Position numbers and translations under genes: made by a program. The notes beneath the pieces were generated by a model. It was given only the letters and a program-made list of their open reading frames with translations, did no database searches and had not been told where the DNA came from. A DNA stretch of 64,000 nt, from positions 62,001 through 126,000 of the forward strand of contig CAJQUW010005335.1 in assembly GCA_907163375.1 (NCBI GenBank), given 5' to 3'. The stretch comes from Prostheceraeus crozeri. Its lineage: Eukaryota > Platyhelminthes > Polycladida > Euryleptidae. Shown here one piece after another: positions 38,929-48,625 of the stretch (positions are counted from its first letter, which is position 1; each line of letters starts with the position of its first letter).

Positions 38929-39576
38929 TTATACCTCCCGAACCAAAAGATCTATCATAATCTCTTCACCTCCAAAATTTATTTCTTGTCCTTTTTCATC
39001 AGTGATTCTAATGTTAATGTTGTTAATAGTTTTTCTTGTAATAGGAAAATATATTAATGTTTGTGGAAATACATTTAATCTATAACCAATGGGTACAGTA
39101 AAAGCTGGAAAACTGAATATTAAATTTGATAATTTACCATTTATATAACCTCCTTCAATAATGTCACAATGTACAACAATTGAATTTATTTCAGTTATTT
39201 TTGGAATCTTCTCACCTAAATGATAACCTTGACTATAGGTTTGTTTATTAAATCCTAAAAGCTTTGACAATGATCTATCATGATTAAAATCAACTTGATG
39301 ATTTTCGTCTAAAGTAAGAGAAAATTTATTAACTGCCGGTTCAACTGCAAAATGTAATTGTTTCTTATCTTTAAATGGTATACCTAAATGTCTCTTAATT
39401 TCATTTGATATTGATTCAACTTCGTAAGAACCAGGAAGAAAAGTTAGTATTTTCCATGTTTTGCCTTTATCAGTAGAATATCTAAATTGATCATTCACAT
39501 CTTTGATAACGTTTTGAATAGTGTTAAATGTAGAGAAACTAGTCAATGCAATTTGATAATTTTTATTTTGTTCCAA
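38929..39576 (-). CDS. Penton-like minor capsid protein (PX-type), single jelly roll
   Basis: A 215-codon frame whose C-terminal half carries the conserved Polinton pattern: LLGF (about 107), IVVHCDIIEGGYINGKLS (134-151), PIGYRLNVFPQTLIYFPI, NINIRITDEKGQEINFGGEE (189-208). I know this arrangement (LLGF, VECN...YING, PxGY, IYLPV, IRIxDxxGxxxDFxGE) from the minor capsid proteins of Polintons and adintoviruses, predicted to form pentamers at capsid vertices. The first codon is TTG and the frame is open a little further upstream (to about 39595), so the start is uncertain. Convincing coding; function by family knowledge. Confidence 0.75.
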   Translation of the reverse strand: MEQNKNYQIALTSFSTFNTIQNVIKDVNDQFRYSTDKGKTWKILTFLPGSYEVESISNEIKRHLGIPFKDKKQLHFAVEPAVNKFSLTLDENHQVDFNHDRSLSKLLGFNKQTYSQGYHLGEKIPKITEINSIVVHCDIIEGGYINGKLSNLIFSFPAFTVPIGYRLNVFPQTLIYFPITRKTINNINIRITDEKGQEINFGGEEIMIDLLVREV

Positions 39577-39738
39577 ATGTAGAATGGGTTCTAAATTACA
39601 AGTGTATAGTTATTAGTAGTTGTAATTAAGAAGTAGTTGTTATAATTTTTAATGTCGTACTAAATTTTGATGAACCCAAAATCTCTGTTAGATTTTCTAA
39701 ATGATTATTAATTTTGTCTAAATCTGCTGAACACATTT

Positions 39739-40341
39739 TTAAACTAAAGAATTAAATAAATATTTTTTTATGAAATATTTTTTTATAAAAAATTTGAAAC
39801 AACATATTTCAGCTACACTTTTATAATCCTCTTCATTTAGAATCTTCTTTTCTAACAGTCTTTTTAATATAGCATGAATTTCATTGAAACTAGAATTATG
39901 ACCTTCTTTTATTGCCGATATTAAAATATTTAATCTATTTAGTAATTCTTGTGGATCATCTGGTAAAAATACAGTTGTTTCTGTTTTCTGTTTTTCAGAT
40001 AAACCTTTCCATACTTTAACTCCCGTTGATAATAAATTTTCTAATTGTTTATAACGTCTTAGAGATTTTACTACACCAACTCTATCTAACATAGCTTTAT
40101 ATTTTATGAGATCTTCTACAGCATAATTTTTTAAATCTGCTCCTCTTAAAAGATCAACAAAATTTCTATCTAAACTAATAGGTTTTTTATCTGGCGTAAA
40201 AATTAATCCTCGTAAAGGTTGTGGGAATATTTCTTTTCCACCAAGATAAAATCTTGCAAATAATTTTTTATCTAAAAAGAAAGTAGAATGTTCGAATAAC
40301 ATAGATTTTGGTAATTTTTTATCTATGTTTGCCTCTAACAA
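39739..40341 (-). CDS. Uncharacterised helical Polinton protein, about 200-215 aa
   Basis: A frame on the same strand as its neighbours, open slightly upstream to about 40380, so the start is not fixed. The middle is strongly helical and charged (KYKAMLDRVGVVKSLRRYKQLENLL, split by turns), with KPISLDRNFVDLLRGADLKNY before it and a lysine/phenylalanine-rich end. No catalytic motif recognised. It sits between the penton-like gene and the polymerase region and uses the same A+T-rich codons, so it belongs to the element. Confidence 0.55.
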   Translation of the reverse strand: MLEANIDKKLPKSMLFEHSTFFLDKKLFARFYLGGKEIFPQPLRGLIFTPDKKPISLDRNFVDLLRGADLKNYAVEDLIKYKAMLDRVGVVKSLRRYKQLENLLSTGVKVWKGLSEKQKTETTVFLPDDPQELLNRLNILISAIKEGHNSSFNEIHAILKRLLEKKILNEEDYKSVAEICCFKFFIKKYFIKKYLFNSLV

Positions 40342-40834
40342 ACCATAGTCATCTAATAGTGTTTTAAGTACAGGATTACTTTCTATTTACTATAGTACTG
40401 TGGATTTACTTTCTTATTATAACATTTAACATATCTATTACCTAAAACTGATGAAACTCCACCTCTAATTCCAGATTCAAAAAATAATAATTTATCATAT
40501 GTATTTTCTTTATAATGTTTAAGTTTAACATTTGTATGTTTTAATCCTGCTAACCATGTTAAACCTGGTGTAGAATAACAATAACATGGATCTATTCCGT
40601 AATATTCTAAACACATGTCACGAAAGTTTTCGAAAAGATCAGCTAGTATTAATACATCTATCTGTAGATATTTCATTGTATAATCATACATTGTTTTACA
40701 ATTTAACTCTCTCCAATTTTTTTCAGCTTCTGTACAGTCTTCTTCAGATAATTGTGATTGTTTTAATGTTGATTTAAATTTATTTATTGGAGGAAGTTGT
40801 TTTTCTTCCGTAATTTTATTCACAGAATTAAAAT

Positions 40835-40899
40835 CAGTCTTCGACTGTGAACCACAGGTTTTATCTCCAGTTATATCAGTCTTCGACTGTGAACCACAG
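40835..40899. repeat. Double-hairpin element 2, tandem pair in the polymerase region
   Basis: Two copies of the same 23-bp double hairpin (40835-40857 and 40877-40899): CAGTC-TTC-GACTG overlapping CTGTG-AAC-CACAG, all stems perfect and loops 3 nt. On the minus strand each encodes TCGSQSKTD, so the protein carries this peptide twice. Confidence 0.8.
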
Positions 40900-41617
40900 G
40901 TTAAATATTCATACGGAAATATTCCTTTTAAAGGTTTTAAATTATATTTATTTAGTATTTTACATTGTTCGGGTTTCAAAGTTTTTCCCATAACATCTAA
41001 TGAATAAGGAGTAAAAAATCTAAATGCATCTAAAATTCTAATACAACCTAATTGCATTGAAAAATATTCTTCTTCTTGTTTACATAGTACATTTATTTGT
41101 TGTTGTTGTAATTTTTCAGATGAAAATAAATCTTTCATTACTAGATGGAAATCATATTTAGAACCATTGTAGAAATATAAAGGAACAAAGTTATATTTAA
41201 ATTTATTAGCATTAAGATTACAAGAATTATGTGCTGCACCTCTATATAATCCATTTAGATGATCATGATCTTTTACCTTATCAAAATATCTACCTCTGCC
41301 AGTTTTATATTTACTTGTAAATTCTTTTCCACAGTAATAACAATTTATTTCATCATAAAATTCTTTTCTTTCTTTTTCTGTTAATGGCATCATTGGAATA
41401 TTTGTTTCAAGCAATTGTGAAAAACGTCCTTGTAATTCTTCTACTTTCTTTGTAAACATTTCTGAACTATCTTCACCATAGTATTGATAATATTCTGATT
41501 TAAATAATTCAGGATAATTTGAATGAATGTACATTCCCCAACATAATGGTTTTTGTTCAAATAAATATTTTTCTTTACTTTGTTCAGCTACACTTTTTCC
41601 AGAATTACAAACCGAAG

Positions 41618-41668
41618 GTTCTAGGGCTTGGCCCGTACCATTTTCAGAATCGGGTGAGGCCCTGGAAC
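41618..41668. repeat. Double-hairpin element 3, in frame in the polymerase region
   Basis: Hairpins GGGC-TTG-GCCC (41624-41634) and GGGT-GAG-GCCC (41652-41662, one wobble pair) are enclosed by an outer pairing of GTTCTAGGG with CCCTGGAAC. On the minus strand it encodes SSRASPDSENGTGQALEP. The SSRASP part is shared, in the same frame, with the insert in the pX-like gene at 50451. Confidence 0.8.
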
Positions 41669-43732
41669 TTTCCGTTTGATTTTGTGTCATATTAACATTA
41701 TATGCTTCAAAATCACAATAAATAGTAAAGGGTACTTTATTTTTAAAATACCATTTATTATATTCTAAATAATCATCTTTTGGAAATGTGTTTCTGACTG
41801 CTTCATTTTGTTGGCAATTCTCCAAATGTCTATTCATTTCTTCTAAAGTTCTAAAACTTGTCATACATTGAAGACAAGGAAAATTTTTATTATCTGAAGT
41901 TTTTGTGAATATAGAAACATCTTTACACAATATAAAATGACCCTGATAATATAATATATTCGCTTGTGCTGGTTGTTTTGACTGTTCTAATTTTACAAAT
42001 TCATCTTTATATATTTCATGTGTTTCATTAATTTCTTTTGTAATATTATATGTATTTTGATGATAATTTTGATTTAATATTTGTAGCTGATAAATATATT
42101 TTTTATCATATTGTTCTTTATATTGTTGTAGACATTTTTTTAAAGATTCATTTATTTTTTGTTTGGTTTCATTTTCTTCATTATTTTCTTCATTTAATTT
42201 TTGAATTGTTTCTATCTTATTTTGATATTTATGGCCATATTCTTGTAGTAACATTTTTGTTCGTTGTTGATAATCTGTTTTACATTTTTGTAAAATTTCA
42301 TTTAAATTTTCTAATTTTTGTTGATATTCTGAAGATAAAGATGAATATTTGTAATTATAATCATCAGTACGTCCTTTATAATTATTATGATTAATCATTA
42401 TTGGTGATAGTGTTTTAACAAGTTCAAATTTTTCAGTACATATTATATTTCCTTGGTAAAAAATATTATGATGCATGTAATTTCCTCTATCATTATATAC
42501 TATTTCTGATTGACATAAATTTTTATTATTCAAATAAAATTTTTTTGAATCTGAGTAAAGTGGAATAATTTTACCAATAGAGACATAATTCACATGTAAT
42601 TCAAAAACATTTACTTCAATTAAATTTTTATTCTTTTTATGAAACTTTTTTAACCTATTATAATCATATGGAAATTCATCTAAGCCATCAGAGAGATCAA
42701 ATTCATTTATGTATTCTTCTTTATTGTAATGACTTAGTCTTTCTTTGTGATATTCTGCAGGATGTAAATGTGCTATAATACTCCACAGAAAACAATAATC
42801 ATCTTCATTTTTTATGTTGATTAATTATGGTGAACTGAAAGGTAAATTAACATAACTACCACCAGTATTATTTTTATATTTATCAATTACTATTTTCTTA
42901 GATAGTATTTTAACAAATCTCCAACCAGATTCACGTAACTGGGCTTCAATTATACAATTTTCTAATTTAAGTATCATTTGTTCAAATATGGGTTGTATAT
43001 CATTTACATTATGAATTTCTTGTGAATTTGTAAAATGTCCTTGTATTATTTCTTCAGGAATTCCATCAGGTCCATTTTTTGTATAAAGTACTTCTACATT
43101 CATATAACATTTGAAAGATTTCTTAAATATATTATAAAAGTTAGTTAATACATTATAAAAAGTTTTATCGGTTTCATTATATTCAACAGACTGATTAAAT
43201 AAATATTTTATATTTGCTAAGGCTTCATCGGTTCGTTCAGCTTCATGAAATTCATCTATTTCGTTAAATTCATCAGTATCGCTAAATAAATATCTTCCAT
43301 CTGGTACATGTTCATCTTCACTATTAAAAACTTTTTTATATTCCGAATGTGAATAATCATAAAATATTTTTTTAACTTTTATATCAGTAGGTAATGTTTC
43401 TATATAGTTTTTATAATTATTTAATTTCGATATATTTCCTTTATCAACTCGTTCTACATTTTGTAAATGCATTTTACTTTGTAGATGAGATTGATAACTT
43501 CTTTTTGTTTGCAATTTTTTTTCACATAAGACACAATAAAACTTATCCATTTTTTTTATTTTTTTTAGAGAAAATTTGAGAAATTTTTTTTTTAAAAAAA
43601 AATTTATGTTTTAATTTTTAGAGAAAAAAATTCTAAAATATATATATAATGGAAAAATTCTAATATATCTGTAAAATTATGATAAATTTGTTTTATTATT
43701 AAGTATTTCACTTACACCATTTATTAATGGTT

Positions 43733-44641
43733 TTATATCATTATATGTTTTTTGGCTTCATCAAATGTAGATTTGGCATCAGAAAATGTAGATTTAACAT
43801 CAGATATTATTGGTGTTGCTTTTCTTAAACCGTTTCTAACATCATTTATTGCAATTCTTAAATAGTTTAATGTTTCATTATCTTGTAATCTGTTAGGTAT
43901 TGGTATACCAAATTTTGCATTTAAATAATGATCAAAATAAAAATAAAATGTATCAGGAATAATTTTTAGTGGTACTTTTGCTTCAGACTCTAAAAAGATA
44001 ATTATTTGTTCTATAACTTGATTTGATAAATGTTTTGTATTTGCATATATTCTAATATCAAAATCTTGAGAGTTATTATAGATTTCATGTTCAGTATCTA
44101 CTAATATATTTAAATCTTTATCATATACTTGCATATGTTCACTTATGGTGTCAACACGTATTATTCCGTATTTATGTTGTGTATAATATGATAAAGGCAT
44201 ATTCATTTTATAATTTTTATTAATATCATTAAAGAATGCTGCATTATTTTGTGTAGTTGTAAAAAATGTTGGAATGTTTTCTCTAATCTTATTATCTACA
44301 TCACAAGCTTTATGAGCTAATACAACTATTTGAATATTTTGATGTCTTCCTTTTGTAAATATTTCTGACATATTTTTTTGTTTTGATAAACTTGCAACAT
44401 CATCTAAAATTAATAAAGATTTATTTTCAGGTGTACCAGCAAAACTTTCCATATCTTGTAACTCATCTAATTGTTTATCATTATAGACGTTTGTAAAAGT
44501 TGGCCATTGAGAAGTATGCATACAAAAAATATGTACTTTTGTTTCGTCCTTATAATATTGGTTTATATATTTTTTAATAAACGTAGTCTTACCACTTCCA
44601 GTTTTACCGTAAACAATGAAATGTAAATTTTCTTGATACAT
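43733..44641 (-). CDS. Packaging-type P-loop ATPase 2
   Basis: A 302-codon frame from ATG. Walker A is FIVYGKTGSGKTTFIKK (residues 8-24), Walker B SLLILDDVAS (95-104), followed by IFTKGRHQNIQIVVLAHKA (about 118-136), the same block found in ATPase 1 as YFTRGRHNNCSVFYLTQS. Beyond residue 190 it has an extra C-terminal domain with a predicted helical end repeating DVKSTF, DAKSTF and DEAKK. It therefore belongs to the FtsK/HerA-A32 packaging group or a close sister but differs strongly from ATPase 1. It follows the polymerase region on the same strand. A role in DNA packaging or in another DNA-moving step is inferred; having two such ATPases is unusual. Confidence 0.75.
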   Translation of the reverse strand: MYQENLHFIVYGKTGSGKTTFIKKYINQYYKDETKVHIFCMHTSQWPTFTNVYNDKQLDELQDMESFAGTPENKSLLILDDVASLSKQKNMSEIFTKGRHQNIQIVVLAHKACDVDNKIRENIPTFFTTTQNNAAFFNDINKNYKMNMPLSYYTQHKYGIIRVDTISEHMQVYDKDLNILVDTEHEIYNNSQDFDIRIYANTKHLSNQVIEQIIIFLESEAKVPLKIIPDTFYFYFDHYLNAKFGIPIPNRLQDNETLNYLRIAINDVRNGLRKATPIISDVKSTFSDAKSTFDEAKKHIMI

Positions 44642-44731
44642 TTTACCTTGTTTAATATTTTTATTATTAGTTTTATCCTTAATCTTATCCTCCTCAGTCT
44701 TCCATCCTTTAAAAGTTTTAATTTCTTGTTT

Positions 44732-45196
44732 TTAAAAATTTATCCTCTTTTGTTCCTCTGTTAGAAAGTAACCCCATTGATTTCCAATACATATAACAAG
44801 ATGATAAATAAAAAATATTAAAATACATGCTAACAATATTTTTATACAATGAAATTTTAAAAAATTCCAAAGACGTGTAAGATCTGATTGTGGTATTTTT
44901 TTATTAAGAGATGAATTAGGGGGTAGTGTCTCTAAATATTTTTTATTATATATATTTTTATCTATATTATTATATCTAGTATTATGTATAGGATTATCTA
45001 CAATATTATTAATATCTTTGAGATTCGGATCTTGAGGGGTTAGTGTATCTTGAAACTCAGTGTTATTCATATAATTATTTATTATTTCATTAAATACATT
45101 AAGAGATTTATGACGACTTAGATTACTTTTATTACTTTTATCACTTTTAATTATAACCGGTGAATATAAATCTTCCAAATTTTCGTTTTTATTCAT
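44732..45196 (-). CDS. Tail-anchored membrane protein, 154 aa
   Basis: An Asn/Lys-rich hydrophilic domain of about 110 residues (repeated NN and IDKNIYNKKY-type segments) precedes one clear transmembrane segment, IKILLACILIFFIYHLVICI, near residues 119-138. A short tail (GNQWGYFLTEEQKR) follows. No signal peptide. The start ATG is preceded by an A-run, like its neighbours. I do not recognise a family; small membrane proteins next to packaging ATPases are common in adenovirus-like and Polinton genomes. Its function is unknown. Confidence 0.6.
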   Translation of the reverse strand: MNKNENLEDLYSPVIIKSDKSNKSNLSRHKSLNVFNEIINNYMNNTEFQDTLTPQDPNLKDINNIVDNPIHNTRYNNIDKNIYNKKYLETLPPNSSLNKKIPQSDLTRLWNFLKFHCIKILLACILIFFIYHLVICIGNQWGYFLTEEQKRINF

Positions 45197-45576
45197 TTAA
45201 TATTTTTAAAATAAAAATTTAGGAATTATTATTTTTTAATTCCGGACTCGCATTCTTACACTCTTATGAGTGTTTTTAACCTCTGTAGAACCTCCGGAAT
45301 GTGTCGGAATTTTTGTTCCTATACTCAAAAGAAGTATTTTTAGTCCTCTCCTCTCTTCCGGAATGCTTAAGAATATTTTAATAAAATAATATTTTATTCT
45401 TTATAAAAAAATAATATTTTAATATATATAAGATTATTTTAGTAGAAATACAAATATTTTAATATATAAGATTATTTTAGTTGAAATACAACTATTTTAG
45501 TAGAAATACAACTATTTTAGTAGAAATACAACTATTTAAATATATAAGACTATTTTAATAATAAAAGTAATTTTAT
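45197..45576. other. Intergenic repeat tract in the Polinton
   Basis: From about 45433 to 45540 a 21-bp unit, TATTTTAGTAGAAATACAAC or close to it, repeats about five times. Upstream (45240-45365) the phrase TCCGGA or TCCGGAAT appears at several places with a perfect hairpin ACACTC-TTAT-GAGTGT (45258-45273). This gap separates two minus-strand genes and could hold a 3' end signal and a promoter. Confidence 0.6.
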
Positions 45577-46404
45577 CTAATATAAATTATTATTGTTTTG
45601 ATATAAATTATTATTTTGATATAAATTATTATTTTGATATAAATTATTATTATGTTGATTATTATGTTGATTAAGTTTTGTACATAGTGTTACATGTCGC
45701 TGAAAATTTTTCTTTAATATAATTTTTTGACAACCTCTACATTTAACTTTTTCTTTTAAACAATCCTTACACTGATATTTACTATCATAAAACTCTGTCT
45801 TAGGTTTAGTAATTTGACAACTTGTACATTGTCTTGTAGAACTTATACAAGAATTATAATGATTAGTAATTCCTTGAATTGTAAAATATTTTTTACAATT
45901 ACGACATAACTGATCTTTTAATTTATCTTTTTTATTTTTTTTAACCTCTTCTGGTTGTTCGCATAATTTTAAATGACGTGCAAAATTTTTAGACGTTATA
46001 TTTTTATTACATCCGGAGCATATTTTTTTGTTATTACATTCAACAAATTGATTTTTATCAACATAATTATTTTGTGCTACATTATTATTTTGAACAAAAG
46101 GATTATTTTGTGCTACATTATTATTTTGTGCTAAATAATTATTATTATTTTGCCCAGGTGTATTTTGTCTAGCAGTATAAAGATTTTGTTCTTTATCTGA
46201 AATAAATAAATGCTTTAATCTTTGTAATGGTTGCCCTGATTGAATATTATTATTATACTGAATACTATTATTAGGTTGAATACTATTATTAGGTTGAAAT
46301 TGATTCATATACATACCACATGGTGTGTTTTTCATATGAGAATATAATAGCGTTTGATTTAAAAAACGCATATTGCAAACTTGACAAATTTGAGTCATTT
46401 CCAT
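45577..46404 (-). CDS. Multi-zinc-finger, Asn-rich protein
   Basis: Starting at the ATG at 46404 (MEMTQICQVC), because upstream residues lack domain features. About 275 residues. A C2H2-type finger CQVCNMRF...YSHMKNTPC is followed by an Asn/Gln-rich linker (NNSIQ, QNNNVAQNN repeats). Then come fingers CSGCNKNI..FARHLKLC, CRNCKKYF..ITNHYNSC, CTSCQITKPK..CKDC and CRGCQKII..FQRHVTLC. The end is a run of YQNNNL repeats. Alternating C-X2-C and H-X3-4-C fingers suggest DNA or RNA binding. It faces the plus-strand block across a 45-bp gap, so it may act as an early regulator or replication factor; that is inference. Confidence 0.65.
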   Translation of the reverse strand: MEMTQICQVCNMRFLNQTLLYSHMKNTPCGMYMNQFQPNNSIQPNNSIQYNNNIQSGQPLQRLKHLFISDKEQNLYTARQNTPGQNNNNYLAQNNNVAQNNPFVQNNNVAQNNYVDKNQFVECNNKKICSGCNKNITSKNFARHLKLCEQPEEVKKNKKDKLKDQLCRNCKKYFTIQGITNHYNSCISSTRQCTSCQITKPKTEFYDSKYQCKDCLKEKVKCRGCQKIILKKNFQRHVTLCTKLNQHNNQHNNNLYQNNNLYQNNNLYQNNNNLY

Positions 46405-46449
46405 TTTTTTATTTTTATTAGAAAAAATTTTATTTTTATTGTTTAAAAA
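46405..46449. promoter_or_regulatory. Divergent promoter gap between the two gene blocks
   Basis: Only 45 bp separate the ATG of the minus-strand zinc-finger gene from the first plus-strand ATG (46450). The gap is nearly pure T and A runs (TTTTTTATTTTTATTAG). It must hold, or overlap with, the start signals of both arms. Confidence 0.45.
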
Positions 46450-46872
46450 TGATGTTACCAAATGTTGGTGGAGGTGCATATATCCCGAATAATCGTGAAT
46501 CAGAAATAGAACTAGAAAATTATATCATGTAAACTGGAGACGTTTTATCTGGTCCATTACATCTTTCTATTCTTCCGCAACAAAAAAACAATAAACAAAT
46601 AAACAAATAAACAATATGTTGATACACAAATCAATGATTTAAAAGAAAAATATATAAACGATGTTTTGGTTCCACTGATGAATGAATTAAAGTTGCTAAA
46701 ACTTAATGACTAATCATTAAACGAAAAACTATTAAAACTTGATAAAAAGGATAGAGAGCTAGAAACAGATATAGCAAAACTTTTTAAAAAGATTTCTGAA
46801 CAATCAAAAATTTTAATATTACTTTCTATAAATTTAAAATCTGCAGTCATTAAAAATAAACATCAGATAAAA
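46450..46872 (+). other. Coding-like leader of the plus-strand block
   Basis: An ATG at 46450 opens with MMLPNVGGGAYIPNN. Further along, short readings include TGDVLSGPLHL, which resembles the GD.(M/L)(T/S)GPL motif of viral fibre or tail-type proteins, then lysine/leucine-rich helical segments leading to the coiled coil at 46873. It may be the head of that gene. Treated as broken; not assembled. Confidence 0.35.
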
Positions 46873-47340
46873 ATGTTAAAAGAACAATTAGAAGATGAAA
46901 TAGAAAAACTACCTGAAAGAATTAAAAAAAATTTAAAACAGTTACAAGCTACATTCCAAAAAAGTGTGAATGAATTGAGTTCTAAAATTGCTCAACAAAT
47001 TAAAAAAATAAATCATTTGAAAATTGAAGTAAAATCACTTAATGAAAAAGTTGATAAAATGAAAACTCTTAAAATCAATTTAGAAAATGAATTAAAGAAA
47101 AATTTACAAAACTCTAAAGAAAATAAAGAACAGTTAGATTCCGTTAAGAGAAAAGTAGATGGTCTTAAAGTTCAATTAAATGCTTTAAAAACAGAATTAA
47201 AGAAAAGTGAGAAAAAATTAGAAATGACTGAAAAAGAAATTAAAGTACATCACACGCTTCTTGATGCAATAGATAAAGTGCAACAAGCAATTAATAAAGT
47301 TATCTCGAAGTTGTTAGATATTCATAAACGTAAATCTTAA
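46873..47340 (+). CDS. Long coiled-coil protein (fibre- or core-like)
   Basis: 155 residues, almost wholly heptad-patterned Leu/Ile with Lys/Glu (IKKINHLKIEVKSLNEKVDK, LKVQLNALKTELKKSEKKL), ending DIHKRKS. No globular domain or signal peptide. With the GDVLSGPL-like segment just upstream, a trimeric fibre or a structural core rod is possible. Alternatives include a tegument-type linker. It is the first gene of the rightward block that also encodes the major capsid protein. Confidence 0.55.
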   Translation: MLKEQLEDEIEKLPERIKKNLKQLQATFQKSVNELSSKIAQQIKKINHLKIEVKSLNEKVDKMKTLKINLENELKKNLQNSKENKEQLDSVKRKVDGLKVQLNALKTELKKSEKKLEMTEKEIKVHHTLLDAIDKVQQAINKVISKLLDIHKRKS

Positions 47341-47479
47341 ACGAGTATTGTAAATATTAACTTTAATATTTTTTACCTACAAAAAATAAAAATCATGAAA
47401 AATATAAATATAATTTTAAAAATATAAAAAATAAATATATAAAAAAATTAAATATATATATAAAAAAAGTTAATAAAAA

Positions 47480-47659
47480 ATGCCTGTAATTTATAAACAT
47501 AATCTTAAACACTTTTCATCAAATCAAAGAATGACACCAGTACCATCTATTAAACCTATTTATCATTATGATAGCATAAAAACGGTTAAAACGAAAGGAT
47601 ATAATATAAATAATAAAGTTATATTAAATAATAAAGATTTAATTGTAATACTAAATTAA
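47480..47659 (+). CDS. Short paralogue of the pVI-like protein (59 aa)
   Basis: Starts MPVIYKHNLKHFSSNQRM and continues with PIYHYDSIKTV. Its first 37 residues match those of the gene at 48067 (MPIIYKHNLKHFASNQK, SVYHYDSVETV), then diverge into a short basic and Asn-rich tail. The two lie 0.6 kb apart in the same orientation, so this is a tandem duplicate of the N-terminal module. The start lies behind an A-run, like other genes here. Confidence 0.6.
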   Translation: MPVIYKHNLKHFSSNQRMTPVPSIKPIYHYDSIKTVKTKGYNINNKVILNNKDLIVILN

Positions 47660-47689
47660 AAAAAATAGGTTTTTTAGAAAAAATTTTAT

Positions 47690-47841
47690 CAAAGTATAAA
47701 AATATAAATATAATTTTAAAAATATAAAAATATAAATATAATTTTAAAAATATAAAAATATAAATATAATTTTAAAAATATAAAAGTATAAATATAATTT
47801 TTAAAAAAAATTTAAAAATATAAAAGTATATAATTTTAAAA
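47690..47841. repeat. A+T-only tandem repeat, about 31-bp unit
   Basis: A unit built from AAATATAAATATAATTTTAAAAATAT repeats about four times with slippage-type variation, filling the space between two small genes. A shorter stretch of the same type lies at 47395-47470. Confidence 0.75.
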
Positions 47842-48015
47842 ATGGATAAAATTAGAGCTAATAATTTTAAAAGAATTAAACAATTAGAAGAGTTAATAAA
47901 AGAAAGAAATATTATGAAAGAAAATCATAGAATAAAAAGAATGATTGATGCAGGTTTGGTTCCTGTTCAAGTTAAACCAAAAACGCAATCTGTAAAAGTT
48001 AAGAACAAAAAATAA
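47842..48015 (+). CDS. Very small basic coiled-coil protein (57 aa)
   Basis: ATG start after TTTTAAAA. MDKIRANNFKRIKQLEELI forms a helix with heptads, followed by a basic tail PVQVKPKTQSVKVKNKK. A basic C-terminus of this size could bind DNA, as adenoviral core peptides do. No family recognised. Confidence 0.45.
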   Translation: MDKIRANNFKRIKQLEELIKERNIMKENHRIKRMIDAGLVPVQVKPKTQSVKVKNKK

Positions 48016-48066
48016 ACATTTTTTATAATTTATTTTTTTCCCAAAAGTCAAATTTATTACTAAAAA

Positions 48067-48557
48067 ATGCCTATAATTTATAAACACAATCTTAAACATT
48101 TTGCTTCAAATCAAAAAATTGCTCATGAACCATCTATGAAATCTGTTTACCATTATGACAGTGTAGAAACAGTGGGAACACAAAAGTTCCTAGGCACCGC
48201 AGCTGCCGTTCAAAAAGAAGGGGCTGGCATCTTTTCTTGTATTGGAAGTATCGTTAACTTAATTAAAAATAATAAAGATTTGATTACATCTGCTGCAAAA
48301 GGAGCAGCTGCTATAGGTAGTACAGCTAGTGCAATATCAAATGCTGTTAAATCACAAAACGAATTAAAACAACTAGAAACTATTCGTAAACTCAAGAATG
48401 ATTCTGAAGAACTAAAATAATTAAAAAACTTTCAGAGGAAACAAAAAACAAAATTGCTAACATAGCTGTGGAGGGTGATAGTAAACATAATGAAAAAACA
48501 ATTGAAGAAATAAGAGGTAATGGTGTCAGCAGCGGAGCTGGTCTAGCAAAATTCTAA
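48067..48557 (+). pseudogene. pVI-like membrane-active virion protein region, broken
   Basis: The first open part (117 codons) has a conserved N-terminal module, MPIIYKHNLKHFASNQK, a Gly/Ala-rich amphipathic segment (GAGIFSCIGSIVNLI, AAKGAAAIGSTASAIS) and a charged helix. The DNA on to 48557 is also coding-like, with KNKIANIAVEGDSKHNEK and a GAGLAKF end. Size and place just upstream of the major capsid gene fit the protein VI homologues of adenoviruses and adintoviruses, which line the capsid and disrupt membranes. A short palindrome CAGC-GGA-GCTG lies at 48530-48540. Confidence 0.5.
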
Positions 48558-48625
48558 AATTATATTTTAGTAAAAATTTTTTCTGTGTGTGAGAAAAACA
48601 AAAAGTCAAATTATTTTTTATAAAA

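Larger units (their letters stand above)
40383..43550 (-). pseudogene. POLB: Protein-primed DNA polymerase B region (exonuclease part visible), broken
   Basis: Replicates Polinton DNA from a protein primer. On the minus strand, in order: a C2H2-like finger (CVLCEKKLQTKRSYQSHLQ), an acidic stretch, ESGWRFVKILSKK and GGSYVNLPF, then a Lys/Glu/Gln-rich coiled-coil, a CXXC...H finger (CLQCMTSF), exonuclease motif I YCDFEAYN, an endonuclease-VII-like zinc segment (CYYCGK...KVKDHDHLNGLYRG), Exo II YNGSKYDFHL, and Exo III YLQIDVLILADL. It ends with the GIRGG motif that leads into the palm. I did not recognise the C-terminal palm. Two GC-rich palindromic inserts interrupt the sequence (40835-40899, 41618-41668) without matching family blocks. 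Several breaks. Confidence 0.85.

Noticed and set aside
42050-42394. 114-codon plus-strand frame within the polymerase region
   Set aside because: Antisense shadow of a Lys/Glu/Gln-rich coiled-coil part on the minus strand, giving a Phe/Leu/Tyr-rich translation.
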